Source: Bradyrhizobium sp. Ash2021 (GTDB lineage: Bacteria > Pseudomonadota > Alphaproteobacteria > Rhizobiales > Xanthobacteraceae). From it: DNA of 64,000 nt. The notes under the pieces are model-generated. The model saw only the letters and a list, made by a program, of their open reading frames with translations. It searched no databases and was not told the DNA's origin. The stretch is from contig NZ_CP100604.1 of the NCBI RefSeq assembly GCF_031202265.1, positions 8,910,501 to 8,974,500 of the forward strand. The letters run 5' to 3'. How positions within the stretch are numbered: the stretch's first letter is position 1; every line of letters begins with the position of its first letter. The position numbers were made by a program, and so were the translations under genes. Of the stretch, positions 16,465-25,230 are shown one piece after another.

Positions 16465-17586
16465 ATGTCGGATGATCAGTCGGGAGAGACCGTTAGCAAA
16501 GGGCCATTGACGACCGCCGGGGTGATCATCCGGTTGGGTGCGATTGGCGTAGCCGTGCTCTGCGTCGCCGGCGCATTCGCTTACACGGGGGGCTGGCTTT
16601 CGCCCCGCCGGCTGACCGAAGACCGGATGTTGGCGGCTTTCATGGACGCTGAGGGGCTGCACCCCGGGTTTCGCCGAAATCACGCGAAAGGCGTCTGCGT
16701 CAGCGGGTGGTTCGACAGCAACGGACAGGCAGTCTTGTTCTCCGCGGCCACCGTGTTCAAGCCGGGCCGCACCGCCATCGTCGGCCGTTTCGGCCTCTCC
16801 GGCGCCAACGCGTTCCAGGCCGATCAGCCAGCAACCGTGCGCAGCATGGCCGTCCAGTTCCTGCTGCCCGGGGCCGGGGAATGGCGGATTACGGGGAACA
16901 ACGAGGCGGTGTTTGGTGTGAACTCCGCGCAAGGTTTCCGCGACCAGATCCTCGCCTCCATCCCTGACCCGGCCACCGGAAAGCCTGATCCCGCCAAGGT
17001 CAAGACGTTCATGGCCGCCCACCCCGAGACCGTACGGGCCATGGCGGTCATCAAGCAAAGCCCGCCGACCCAGGGCTTCGCCGATTCAACTTTCAACAGT
17101 CTCAACGCCTTTCGTCTGGTCAACGCGGCCGGTGCGTCCATTCCGGTTCGCTGGGCCACCGTGCCCATGCAGCCCTTCGCCGCAGAGTCTGCGGCGCGGT
17201 CGGCATCGAACGACGAGAACTATCTCTTCGACGACCTAATCGAGCAGATTCACCTGCATCCGTTGCGATGGCTCCTGATGATCACCATTGGCCAGCCTGG
17301 AGACCCCACCGACGACGCGACGTTGCCCTGGCCTGCCGATCGGCAGCAAATCAACGCCGGCACTGTGACAGTTGACGAGGTGTCGAGTGAAGACACAGGG
17401 CCCTGCGCCTACGTCAATTACGACCCGCTGGTGTTGCCGTCCGGCATCGCGCCATCCGACGACCCGCTGCTAAGTGCTCGATCGGCGGCCTATTCGCGCT
17501 CCTTCACTCTTCGTGCCGGCGAGGAGGCGGAAAAGCCCCCGAGTGCGATCACGCGGCAGGACGTACAGGTAGGAAGCAAGTCATGA
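16465..17586 (+). CDS. membrane-anchored catalase-family peroxidase (SrpA-like)
   Basis: 373 residues. One N-terminal transmembrane helix (residues about 19-42) is followed by a mini-catalase domain facing the periplasm. The distal heme His is His73 in HPGFRRNHAKG, and the proximal Tyr is in RSAAYSRSF near the C-terminus. This subgroup is shorter than true catalases (about 480) and acts as a heme peroxidase. It overlaps the cytochrome b561 gene by ATGA, and this pairing is recurrent. The b561 probably supplies electrons from the quinol pool. The pair sits between an orphan mdcA start and the real mdc operon, so it looks inserted. Confidence 0.87.
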   Translation: MSDDQSGETVSKGPLTTAGVIIRLGAIGVAVLCVAGAFAYTGGWLSPRRLTEDRMLAAFMDAEGLHPGFRRNHAKGVCVSGWFDSNGQAVLFSAATVFKPGRTAIVGRFGLSGANAFQADQPATVRSMAVQFLLPGAGEWRITGNNEAVFGVNSAQGFRDQILASIPDPATGKPDPAKVKTFMAAHPETVRAMAVIKQSPPTQGFADSTFNSLNAFRLVNAAGASIPVRWATVPMQPFAAESAARSASNDENYLFDDLIEQIHLHPLRWLLMITIGQPGDPTDDATLPWPADRQQINAGTVTVDEVSSEDTGPCAYVNYDPLVLPSGIAPSDDPLLSARSAAYSRSFTLRAGEEAEKPPSAITRQDVQVGSKS

Positions 17587-18134
17587 CTGCAGACGCGGCG
17601 CGCTTCCCGATCCTGTCCCGGCTCCTGCACTGGCTGATGGCAGCGATGATCCTGGCGATGCTTTTCATCGGCATCGGCATGGTTGCCACGGTCTCCAGAC
17701 GCTACGAGCTTCTGGTCTCGACCCACAGGCCGCTTGGGATCGCCATCCTCATCCTGGTAATCGTCCGCCTGGTGAATCGTCGCCTCAATCCGCCGCCAGC
17801 GCTGCCCGACACGGTCCCGCCCGTTCAGCGCTGGGCGGCCAAGGCCTCCCACATCCTGCTTTATGCCTCGATGGTCGCGATGCCGTTAGTCGGCTGGGGG
17901 ATGCTTTCGGCTGAACGTTACCCGATCGTACTCTACGGGCCGCTTCAGCTACCCCCATTCCTGCCACACAACGTCGCGTTGTATGCGTGGTTGCGATCCC
18001 TGCACACCTATCTCGCTTATCTGCTCCTCTTCACGTTCCTCGCCCATTTCGGCGCAGCCCTTTTCCACGGCCTGATCCGCCGCGATGGAGTGTTCGAGAG
18101 TATGGCGTCATGGCGTAGCAGGGCATCGAAATGA
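17583..18134 (+). CDS. cytochrome b561 (bacterial CybB type)
   Basis: 183 residues with four transmembrane helices. The heme-ligating His residues are in RLLHWLMA (helix 1), STHRPLG (helix 2) and HTYLAYLLLFTFLAHFGAALFHG (helices 3-4). This is the CybB layout of a diheme quinol-oxidising membrane protein. It is translationally coupled to the catalase-family peroxidase and likely feeds it electrons. Only 10 bases separate it from mdcA, so mdcA transcription may now depend on the promoter before the peroxidase gene. Confidence 0.88.
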   Translation: MTADAARFPILSRLLHWLMAAMILAMLFIGIGMVATVSRRYELLVSTHRPLGIAILILVIVRLVNRRLNPPPALPDTVPPVQRWAAKASHILLYASMVAMPLVGWGMLSAERYPIVLYGPLQLPPFLPHNVALYAWLRSLHTYLAYLLLFTFLAHFGAALFHGLIRRDGVFESMASWRSRASK

Positions 18135-18144
18135 GGCAAATCCA

Positions 18145-19791
18145 ATGAAGAACTGGAACGCACAAAAGACCACCCTGGCGGAGCGTCTCGCCGACGGACG
18201 CGGGTACGCTTCGGGCAAGACTATCGAAGTCGAGGATCTGCCGAATTTCCTTGGAGCGGTGATTCGGCCCGGCGACCGCGTCTGTCTGGAAGGCGACAAC
18301 CAGAAACAAGCGGACGTCCTCGCCGCTGCGCTTGCCAACGTCGATCCCGCCAGGATCCACGACCTTCATATGGTCCAGTCAGGTGTCGTGCTGCCCGAGC
18401 ATCTCGATGTGTTCGAGAAGGGCATCGCGCGTAAGCTCGATTATTCCTATTCCGGACCGCAAGCAGCGCGCATCGCACGCATGCTCTTCGGCGGCAAAAT
18501 CGAGCTCGGCGCCGTCCACACCTATCTCGAGCTCTTCGCCCGCTATTTCATCGACCTCACGCCGCAGGTAGCCCTGATCGCGGGCGTCAGCGCCGATCGC
18601 GACGGCAATCTCTATACCGGCCCCAACACGGAGGACACGCCGACGGTGGTGGAGGCGACCAGCTTCAAGAACGGGCTCGTCGTCGCGCAGGTGGCGGAGA
18701 TCGTCGACAGGTTACCCCGCGTCGACATTCCGGGCGATCAGGTGCATTTCGTCGTCGAGGCGAAAAAGCCATTCTATGTCGAGCCGCTGTTCACGCGCGA
18801 TCCGGCGGCGATCACTGAAGGCCAGATCCTCACCGCCATGCTGGCGATCAAAGGCATCTACGCGCGATACGGCGTCAAGCGGCTGAACCACGGCATCGGA
18901 TTCAATACCGCCGCGATCGAGCTTCTGCTGCCTACTTATGGCGAGCGGCTGGGGCTGAAGGGCAAGGTCGCGACCCGCTTCGCGCTCAATCCCCACCCGG
19001 CGCTGATCCCTGCGATCGAGTCCGGCTGGGTGGAGCAAATCCACTCGTTCGGGTCGGAGGTCGGGATGGAGGACTATATCCGCGCCCGATCGGACATTTA
19101 CTTCACCGGTCCCGATGGTTCGCTGCGCTCGAACCGCGCCTTCTGCCAGGTAGCCGGCCTCTATGCCTGCGACATGTTTATCGGCTCTACCCTGCAGATC
19201 GATCTGCAAGGAAATTCTTCGACCGTCACGACCTCGCGCATTGCCGGCTTCGGCGGCGCGCCGAACATGGGCTCCGACGCGCGGGGACGGCGCCACCCGA
19301 GCGAGCCTTGGTTGCAATCGGGCAAGGAGGCCGATCCCGACGGTCCGGCACCTCTGCGGCGAGGCCGCAAGCTGGTGGTGCAGATCGGCGAAACTTTTGG
19401 CGACAAGAACGTCCCGCTGTTTGTTGAAAAGCTCGACGCGCTGGCCCTGGCCGAGAAGCTGAACCTCGAACTCGCGCCGGTGATGATCTATGGCGACGAC
19501 GTCACCCACATCGTCACCGAAGAAGGAATCGCCAATCTCCTGCTCTGCCGCGACAAGGACGAGCGGGAGCAGGCGGTCCGCGGCGTTGCCGGCTACACCG
19601 ACGTCGGACGACGCCGGGATGCGAAGATGGTCCAGCGCCTGCGTGAGCAAGGCGTCATCCGCCGGCCCGAAGATCTCAAGATCGATCCGCTCGATGCGGA
19701 CAGAAGCTTGCTCGCGGCGCGTTCCATCAAGGATCTGGTGCAATGGTCCGGCGGGCTCTATGCGCCGCCCTCCAAATTCCGCAACTGGTGA
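18145..19791 (+). CDS. mdcA: malonate decarboxylase, alpha subunit (acetyl-S-ACP:malonate ACP transferase)
   Basis: 548 residues, full length. It starts the transferase cycle by swapping acetyl for malonyl on the acyl carrier subunit, as a CoA-transferase-fold enzyme. Recognisable segments are NFLGAVIRPGDRVCLEGDNQKQ near the start, GVKRLNHGIGFNTAAIELLLPTYGE mid-protein, and GFGGAPNMGSDARGRRHPSEPW in the C-terminal half. The ATG at 18145 is preceded by GAGG. It opens an eight-gene set with short gaps or overlaps and in the Klebsiella-type gene complement. The order differs from Klebsiella in having mdcG before mdcB. Confidence 0.95.
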   Translation: MKNWNAQKTTLAERLADGRGYASGKTIEVEDLPNFLGAVIRPGDRVCLEGDNQKQADVLAAALANVDPARIHDLHMVQSGVVLPEHLDVFEKGIARKLDYSYSGPQAARIARMLFGGKIELGAVHTYLELFARYFIDLTPQVALIAGVSADRDGNLYTGPNTEDTPTVVEATSFKNGLVVAQVAEIVDRLPRVDIPGDQVHFVVEAKKPFYVEPLFTRDPAAITEGQILTAMLAIKGIYARYGVKRLNHGIGFNTAAIELLLPTYGERLGLKGKVATRFALNPHPALIPAIESGWVEQIHSFGSEVGMEDYIRARSDIYFTGPDGSLRSNRAFCQVAGLYACDMFIGSTLQIDLQGNSSTVTTSRIAGFGGAPNMGSDARGRRHPSEPWLQSGKEADPDGPAPLRRGRKLVVQIGETFGDKNVPLFVEKLDALALAEKLNLELAPVMIYGDDVTHIVTEEGIANLLLCRDKDEREQAVRGVAGYTDVGRRRDAKMVQRLREQGVIRRPEDLKIDPLDADRSLLAARSIKDLVQWSGGLYAPPSKFRNW

Positions 19792-19804
19792 AAAGGAAGC
19801 TGCG

Positions 19805-20122
19805 ATGGAAACTCTGAGCTATTGCCACAAGGCGCAAGAGCGCGCGGCTGGCTCCAAACCGCTTGCCATCATCGGCGTGGTCGCCTCCGGCAATCTGGAA
19901 GTGTTGGTGGAGCGGGTAATGCCCGATACGGAATGCCAGGTCGACATCAACACCGCGGCCGAAGGCTTCGGCGCGGTGTGGGAGGCGGTGGTTGCCGACT
20001 TCGTGGCGCGACGCTCGCCCGGCGGTCTCAAGCTTTCCATCAACGACGGGGGCGCGCGCCCGGACACGGTAGCTCTGCGGCTGGCACAGGCCGTCCGCTT
20101 GATCGAGGAGGACGACCGATGA
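19805..20122 (+). CDS. mdcC: malonate decarboxylase acyl carrier protein (delta subunit)
   Basis: 105 residues. Ser28 in VVASGNLEVLVE is the expected attachment point of the 2-prime-(5-phosphoribosyl)-3-prime-dephospho-CoA prosthetic group, which MdcB and MdcG make and attach. The fold is a small alpha/beta carrier, not a typical ACP. AAGGAAG precedes the ATG, 13 bases after mdcA. Its stop overlaps mdcD (ATGA). Confidence 0.93.
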   Translation: METLSYCHKAQERAAGSKPLAIIGVVASGNLEVLVERVMPDTECQVDINTAAEGFGAVWEAVVADFVARRSPGGLKLSINDGGARPDTVALRLAQAVRLIEEDDR

Positions 20123-21066
20123 ACACTTCGAAACCCGAGGCGCCGGTTGTGCCGATCGTCGTAAATAGCAAGATCGTGAGCTGGTACGAGGCCTCCGCCC
20201 GCCGGCGGGTTCAACTGACGCTCGATGCCGGCAGCTTCCAGGAGTTCATCGGTCCGGAGCAGCGCGAGAGCAGCCCGCATTTGCCGGTGTTCGATCTTCC
20301 GGAACAGTTCGACGATGGCATCATCGTTGGCCGCGGCAGGATTGCAGGCAGATCGATATTCGTCGCCGCCCAGGAAGGGCGCTTCATGGGCGGCGCCTTC
20401 GGCGAGGTTCACGGCGCCAAATTGACCGGCCTGCTGCGTGCCGCACGTGACGCCACATCGTTGCCGGTGCTGATCCTGTTCGACACCGGTGGCGTTCGTC
20501 TGCAGGAAGCCAATGCCGGCGAACTCGCCATCGCCGAAATCATGCGCGCGGTCATCGAGGCGCGGGCCGCCGGCGTCAAGGTGATCGGCCTGATCGGCGG
20601 CCGCGCCGGCTGTTACGGCGGCGGCGGGCTGATCGCCGGTTGCTGTTCGGCGCTCGCCGTTTCCGAACAAGGCCGCATCAGTGTCTCCGGTCCCGAGGTC
20701 ATCGAGACCAACCGCGGCGTCGAGGAGTTCGATTCCAGGGATCGCGCGCTGGTGTGGCGCACCATGGGCGGCAAGCACCGGCGGCTGCTCGGTGGCGCAG
20801 AGGCCTTCGTCGACGACACGGTCGAGAGCTTCCGCAACATCGCGCTGCATTTGATCGGCGCCGTACCAGAATTTGGCCCGGATGTCTTGAAAGCCGAGCA
20901 GGCTCGCCTGGAGCAACGCCTGGAACGCTTCGGCACATGCGCCGATGCGGTGGACATCTGGAGGGCTGAGGGCATCGCCGACACCGAAGCCGTGCCGGCC
21001 ATGTCTGCAGCGGACTTCAACGATCTTTCCAATAAGGCCCGGGAGCCGCGCTATGACGCTCGATGA
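20119..21066 (+). CDS. mdcD: malonate decarboxylase, beta subunit (malonyl-S-ACP decarboxylase)
   Basis: 315 residues with the crotonase/carboxyltransferase fold. GGAFGEVHGAKLTGLLRAA and LFDTGGVRLQEANAGELAIAEIMRA are the CoA-carboxyltransferase signatures, and RAGCYGGGGLIAGCCSA supplies the glycine-rich oxyanion region. With MdcE it decarboxylates malonyl-S-ACP without biotin or sodium pumping. It starts inside the mdcC stop (ATGA) and runs 14 bases into mdcE. Confidence 0.94.
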   Translation: MNTSKPEAPVVPIVVNSKIVSWYEASARRRVQLTLDAGSFQEFIGPEQRESSPHLPVFDLPEQFDDGIIVGRGRIAGRSIFVAAQEGRFMGGAFGEVHGAKLTGLLRAARDATSLPVLILFDTGGVRLQEANAGELAIAEIMRAVIEARAAGVKVIGLIGGRAGCYGGGGLIAGCCSALAVSEQGRISVSGPEVIETNRGVEEFDSRDRALVWRTMGGKHRRLLGGAEAFVDDTVESFRNIALHLIGAVPEFGPDVLKAEQARLEQRLERFGTCADAVDIWRAEGIADTEAVPAMSAADFNDLSNKAREPRYDAR

Positions 21067-21778
21067 CATTCTCATCTCGTTGTTTCCCAAAGGCCACGAC
21101 GTCGCCAATGACAAAGGTGTGCTGCTGGGGTCCGCGCCTTTGCAGTCAGGCGGCAGCGCCGTAGTGATCGGCGTTGCCGGACGGACCCCGCTCGGCGTGG
21201 ACGAGGCGATCCGCCTGTCGCGCCACGTGCTCGATGCGGTGGAGCAAGGCGGCGAAGATCCGATCCTGGTGCTGGTCGACAGCGACAGCCAGCGCATGAG
21301 CAAGCGCGACGAGCTTCTCGGACTGAACGAATATCTCGCGCACCTCGCCAAGTGCCTGATCTACGCCGACATGCAGGGCCGTCCGACCGTGGGTCTGCTC
21401 TATGGCCACTCCGCCGCCGGTGCCTTCCTTGCGACAGCAGCGCCGACCTGCGCCCTTGTGGCACTACCGGGGGCCGATCCGGCGGTGATGGACCTGCCTT
21501 CGATGTCCAGGGTGACCAAACTCTCTATCGACGTCCTCAAGGAGAAGGCGAAGTCCACGCCGGTTTTCGCTCCGGGGTTGGACAATATGGTTCAGACCGG
21601 CGCGGTGCTTGCGGTCTGGGACGAAAAAATTTCGTTGGCCGAACAATTGGAGAGCTTGCTCAAGGACGCTCGCAAGAGCGGAGATCAGCGAGATCTTCTC
21701 GGCAAAATTCGAAAAGGGCGTCCGAAGGCGGCCGAAATTGCGGAGCGGGTGCATGACCTCGCACTCCAATCGGCATAA
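21053..21778 (+). CDS. mdcE: malonate decarboxylase, gamma subunit
   Basis: 241 residues, second carboxyltransferase-fold half of the decarboxylase. VLVDSDSQRMSKRDELLGLNEYLAHLAK and GLLYGHSAAGAFLATA are characteristic of MdcE. It overlaps mdcD by 14 bases, consistent with one-to-one synthesis of the two partner subunits. Confidence 0.93.
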   Translation: MTLDDILISLFPKGHDVANDKGVLLGSAPLQSGGSAVVIGVAGRTPLGVDEAIRLSRHVLDAVEQGGEDPILVLVDSDSQRMSKRDELLGLNEYLAHLAKCLIYADMQGRPTVGLLYGHSAAGAFLATAAPTCALVALPGADPAVMDLPSMSRVTKLSIDVLKEKAKSTPVFAPGLDNMVQTGAVLAVWDEKISLAEQLESLLKDARKSGDQRDLLGKIRKGRPKAAEIAERVHDLALQSA

Positions 21779-21782
21779 TCGG

Positions 21783-22433
21783 ATGATCCGCCGTCACGAT
21801 CTGGTTTTCGTGTCACCGGCAGCTTGGTGCTCCTTGCTGCAACGGCGTGACGATCTTGCCGGAGAGCCGCTGGTCGCCGAATGGGTCGATCGAGGCTGGC
21901 CTCTCATCGCACGGCGCGCCATGCATGGCGAGACGGACGGGCTGCCACTGGGTTTACCTTTGCCACCATACGCCGGCAAACGACGGCTCTCGGTCCTCAT
22001 CCAGCCTGAAGCCATCGTTTCGACAGCACCGCCGCCCGAGTTGAACACCGCCATCAGCGTCGCACCGGATCGGTGGCAGCACACACTCGGCGAAGTGTTG
22101 AGCCTGGCTTCCCGGCATGGCGTGGAGGCGCGAATCTTCGGCAGTCTCGCGTGGTGCACACTCACAGGATTGGATTACCTAACTGACACTTCGGACCTCG
22201 ATCTTCTGCTGCCGATCCACTGTGGCAGCGATCTTGTACGGCTGACTGCAGATATTGCTGCAATCGAAGCTACCGCGCCCATGCGCCTGGACGGCGAATT
22301 AATGCGTGATGACGGTGCGGGCGTGAACTGGCGTGAATTCTACAGTGGCGCGCGCGAATTGCTGGTCAAAACCACCGATGGTGTCACTTTGCTCGACGCA
22401 AACCTCTTTCACAGCAGCGAGATACAGTTATGA
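21783..22433 (+). CDS. mdcG: phosphoribosyl-dephospho-CoA transferase (holo-ACP synthase)
   Basis: 216 residues. The nucleotidyltransferase signature is GSLAWCTLTGLDYLTDTSDLDLLLP, with the GS and the DxD that bind metal and nucleotide. MdcG transfers the prosthetic group made by MdcB from its triphosphoribosyl precursor onto the MdcC serine. I start it at the ATG at 21783, where the family's RRHDLVFVSP begins. An upstream in-frame ATG at 21753 has a better Shine-Dalgarno (GGAG) and would overlap mdcE. The stop overlaps mdcB. Confidence 0.9.
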   Translation: MIRRHDLVFVSPAAWCSLLQRRDDLAGEPLVAEWVDRGWPLIARRAMHGETDGLPLGLPLPPYAGKRRLSVLIQPEAIVSTAPPPELNTAISVAPDRWQHTLGEVLSLASRHGVEARIFGSLAWCTLTGLDYLTDTSDLDLLLPIHCGSDLVRLTADIAAIEATAPMRLDGELMRDDGAGVNWREFYSGARELLVKTTDGVTLLDANLFHSSEIQL

Positions 22434-23329
22434 CAGCCGCCCTGGAACGACACTCAAACCAGAGCCGCCCGTCCGAGGCGAGGTTTCCGAACTCTTATGA
22501 GGCAGAGGCCATCTCCGCCATTGCCGTCGAGTGTCTTCTGCGCGAGTTGGCGACTTGGCCTAAGCCCGGGCTTGTCAGCCATGTCGACTCCGGCAGCCAT
22601 TCGGATATGAACTTTCGCACATTCCAGCGCAGCGCCACCGCGATCAAACCCTATCTACACGCCCTGGCAGAAGCCGGTGCCAAGGGTTGTGGCATGGGGC
22701 GTCTCAGGATCATCGGTCTTGAAGCCGAAGCTGCGATGTTTGCCGCGACCGGGGGCGTCAACACGCACCGGGGTTCCATCTTCGGGTTGGGCTTGCTTTG
22801 CGCGGCTGCCGGCGCCAAGGCAGCCGGGCTGGCGGATCGCACGATGCCGCTCGGCGACGTGGTGGTGAGGCTGTGGGGAAGGGATATCCTGGATGGGCCT
22901 GTGCTGCTGCACAGCCATGGTGACAAGGCACGCCGACATTATGGTGCTGGCGGTGCGCGAGTGGAGGCTGCTCAAGGTTTTCTGAGCGTCTATGAGATCG
23001 GTTTGCCTGCCCTGCAATGGGGCGCCCTGATCGCACCAGGCGACACAGAAGCAGCCCGCGCACAGGCCTGTTTCGCGTTGATCGCCTCTCTTGAGGACAC
23101 CAACCTGCTGCACCGGGGCGGCATGCCCGGCCTACGCTATGCACAGAGCGCTGCCCGCGTTTTTCTTGATGATGGCGGCGTGGGTACACGCAACTGGCGC
23201 GAGCGGGCAAACATCGTCCACCAGTCGTTCATCGCACGCCGGCTCAGCCCGGGCGGGTCAGCAGACCTTCTCGCGATGACACTCTTCATTCAGGCTTGCG
23301 AAGCAGAGCTGCTCCCATGCCGCACGTGA
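22430..23329 (+). CDS. mdcB: triphosphoribosyl-dephospho-CoA synthase
   Basis: 299 residues of the CitG/MdcB family. KPGLVSHVDSGSHSDMNFRTFQRSA and TGGVNTHRGSIFGLGLLCAAAG are the family signatures. It joins ATP and dephospho-CoA to make the prosthetic-group precursor for MdcC. It begins at an ATGA overlap with mdcG and ends 13 bases inside mdcF. Its presence makes the operon self-sufficient for cofactor assembly. Confidence 0.93.
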   Translation: MTAALERHSNQSRPSEARFPNSYEAEAISAIAVECLLRELATWPKPGLVSHVDSGSHSDMNFRTFQRSATAIKPYLHALAEAGAKGCGMGRLRIIGLEAEAAMFAATGGVNTHRGSIFGLGLLCAAAGAKAAGLADRTMPLGDVVVRLWGRDILDGPVLLHSHGDKARRHYGAGGARVEAAQGFLSVYEIGLPALQWGALIAPGDTEAARAQACFALIASLEDTNLLHRGGMPGLRYAQSAARVFLDDGGVGTRNWRERANIVHQSFIARRLSPGGSADLLAMTLFIQACEAELLPCRT

Positions 23330-24264
23330 TCTTTATGGTGCTGGCGCCAATTTTCTTCGTCATGGCGCTCGGCTATGTCGCCGGGCGAATGCGCACCATT
23401 GACAACCATCATGTGGGCGAAATCAACGCCCTCATCATGGATTTTGCCCTGCCGGCCTCTCTGTTTGCGGCGACCGGCTCTGCCTCGCGCAGCGAGATGA
23501 TGGCGCAAGGGCCGCTCTTCGCGATACTCGGCGCGGTCATGCTGATTATTTATCTGCTCTGGTATCTCGTCGAGCGTAAGGTCTTGAGAATATCCAGAGG
23601 TGAAGCTGCGCTGCAAGCTCTGACGGTGGCATTTCCAAACTGTGCGGGGATCGGACTGCCGATCGCGAGTACGGTCCTCGGCCCGACCGCGACCGTGTCC
23701 GTCGCGGTCGCTCTCGCGGCGGGTTCAATCCTGGTGACTCCGTTCACACTGTTGCTACTCGAACTGTCCGTCGGCAAGGAACAGAACGATGCCGAGACTT
23801 CGGCCGCACGGGTCCGCCGGGCTCTGTGGCACGCGTTGACCAAGCCCGTTGTCCTGGCCCCCGCGCTGGGGATCCTGCTCTCGCTGTCCGGATTGAATCT
23901 TGATTCCGTCGCGGGAGCCTCCCTCGATCTCATCGGACAGGCGGCGGGCGGTGTAGCGCTGTTCCTGACGGGCCTGATCTTGTCGGCCCAGTCGTTTCGA
24001 CTGAATTGGAAGATCGTAACGGCGACCGGGACGGCTAACGTGGTCCGGCCCCTGCTGGTCGCCGTGATCGTTCACGTCCTTCCGGTTCCCCCAGAGATTG
24101 CCAAGGTATCGATTCTTCTGGCGGCTGGGCCGTCAGGTTTCTTCGGCATCCTGTTCGGGGTGAACTATCGCCTGAACTCCTCGGAAGTGGGCTCCATGGT
24201 GATCGCCAGCACGGTGTTCAGCATCTTAACGCTGGCGATAACCATCGGCATACTTTTTCCCTAA
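23317..24264 (+). CDS. mdcF: malonate transporter, AEC family
   Basis: 315 residues with about ten transmembrane helices in two halves, the auxin-efflux-carrier layout. FPNCAGIGLPIA in the first half and AAGPSGFFGILFGVNYRL in the second are typical AEC elements. In Klebsiella-type mdc operons the AEC member MdcF imports malonate; the MdcLM transporter of Pseudomonas is absent here. It begins inside mdcB. Confidence 0.88.
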   Translation: MPHVIFMVLAPIFFVMALGYVAGRMRTIDNHHVGEINALIMDFALPASLFAATGSASRSEMMAQGPLFAILGAVMLIIYLLWYLVERKVLRISRGEAALQALTVAFPNCAGIGLPIASTVLGPTATVSVAVALAAGSILVTPFTLLLLELSVGKEQNDAETSAARVRRALWHALTKPVVLAPALGILLSLSGLNLDSVAGASLDLIGQAAGGVALFLTGLILSAQSFRLNWKIVTATGTANVVRPLLVAVIVHVLPVPPEIAKVSILLAAGPSGFFGILFGVNYRLNSSEVGSMVIASTVFSILTLAITIGILFP

Positions 24265-24277
24265 TGAGGTGCTGTCG

Positions 24278-25225
24278 ATGACCCTTGCCATCTTGTGCTC
24301 CGGACAGGGACCGCAGCACTCCAATATGTTCGCCTTGACCGGCGACGCACCGGAAGCCGCGAATCTCTTTGCTCACGCAGCGGCGCTGCTCGGCGGACGC
24401 GACCCACGCGAAATGGTTCAAACCAATACCGATGACGCTCTGCACCAGAACCGCGTCGGACAAATTCTCTTTACGTTGCAGGCGCTGGCCGCGACGGCGA
24501 CCCTGCGTGATGCGTGGCCTCGCAGGCTGATCATTGCAGGTTACAGCGTCGGCGAAGTGGCGGCTTGGAGTGTCGCGGGCTTGATGGACGCCACGATAAC
24601 CCTCGACCTCGTAGCGCAACGCGCCAACGCCATGGACGCGGCCAGCAGGCCCGGAGATGGCTTGCTGTTCGTCCGCGGCTTGTCTTACGTCGCTGTCGAC
24701 GATCTGTGCAGTCGCCACGATGCAGCGATCGCCATCGTCAATCCCGGCGACGCCTACGTTCTCGGCGGCGCCGGTGTAGCGCTGGACGTCATAGCTGATG
24801 TCGCAAAACGGATGGGCGCTGCACGCGTCGTTCGGTTGGCGGTGAACGTGGCCTCTCACACCGCACGCCTGGCTGCGGCCTCGTCGGAGTTCCGCAAAGT
24901 CTTAGACCAAACTCCGACGAAACTTTCGCCGGACTTGAATGTGCGTCTCTTTAGCGGGATCGATGGCTCTCCTGTTGTCAACATCTCAGCCGGCTTGAAC
25001 AAGCTGGCCAAACAGATCTCCCACACCGTCCAGTGGGCGCACTGCCTGGAAGGCTGTGTGGAAGCAGGAGCGAGCGCTTTCTTCGAACTCGGCCCTGGCC
25101 GGGCACTCAACGAAATGGCCGCCGGCGCCTATCCCGAAATCTCGGCCCGTAGCTTGGAAGACTTCAGAACACTGCAAGGCGCGCGTGCGTGGCTCGCGCG
25201 CGCATGCGCAAGTGTTGGTCATTGA
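24278..25225 (+). CDS. mdcH: malonyl-CoA:ACP transacylase (malonate decarboxylase epsilon)
   Basis: 315 residues with the FabD-like acyltransferase fold. SGQGPQHSNMF is the entry motif, GYSVGE carries the nucleophile Ser90, and NVASHTARL carries the catalytic His. It primes the decarboxylase by loading malonyl from malonyl-CoA onto the carrier protein. GAGG precedes the ATG at 24278. It is the last mdc gene; an insertion sequence begins 5 bases after its stop. No MdcR/LysR or MatR/GntR regulator of malonate use is present in the window. Confidence 0.92.
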   Translation: MTLAILCSGQGPQHSNMFALTGDAPEAANLFAHAAALLGGRDPREMVQTNTDDALHQNRVGQILFTLQALAATATLRDAWPRRLIIAGYSVGEVAAWSVAGLMDATITLDLVAQRANAMDAASRPGDGLLFVRGLSYVAVDDLCSRHDAAIAIVNPGDAYVLGGAGVALDVIADVAKRMGAARVVRLAVNVASHTARLAAASSEFRKVLDQTPTKLSPDLNVRLFSGIDGSPVVNISAGLNKLAKQISHTVQWAHCLEGCVEAGASAFFELGPGRALNEMAAGAYPEISARSLEDFRTLQGARAWLARACASVGH

Positions 25226-25230
25226 ACACG

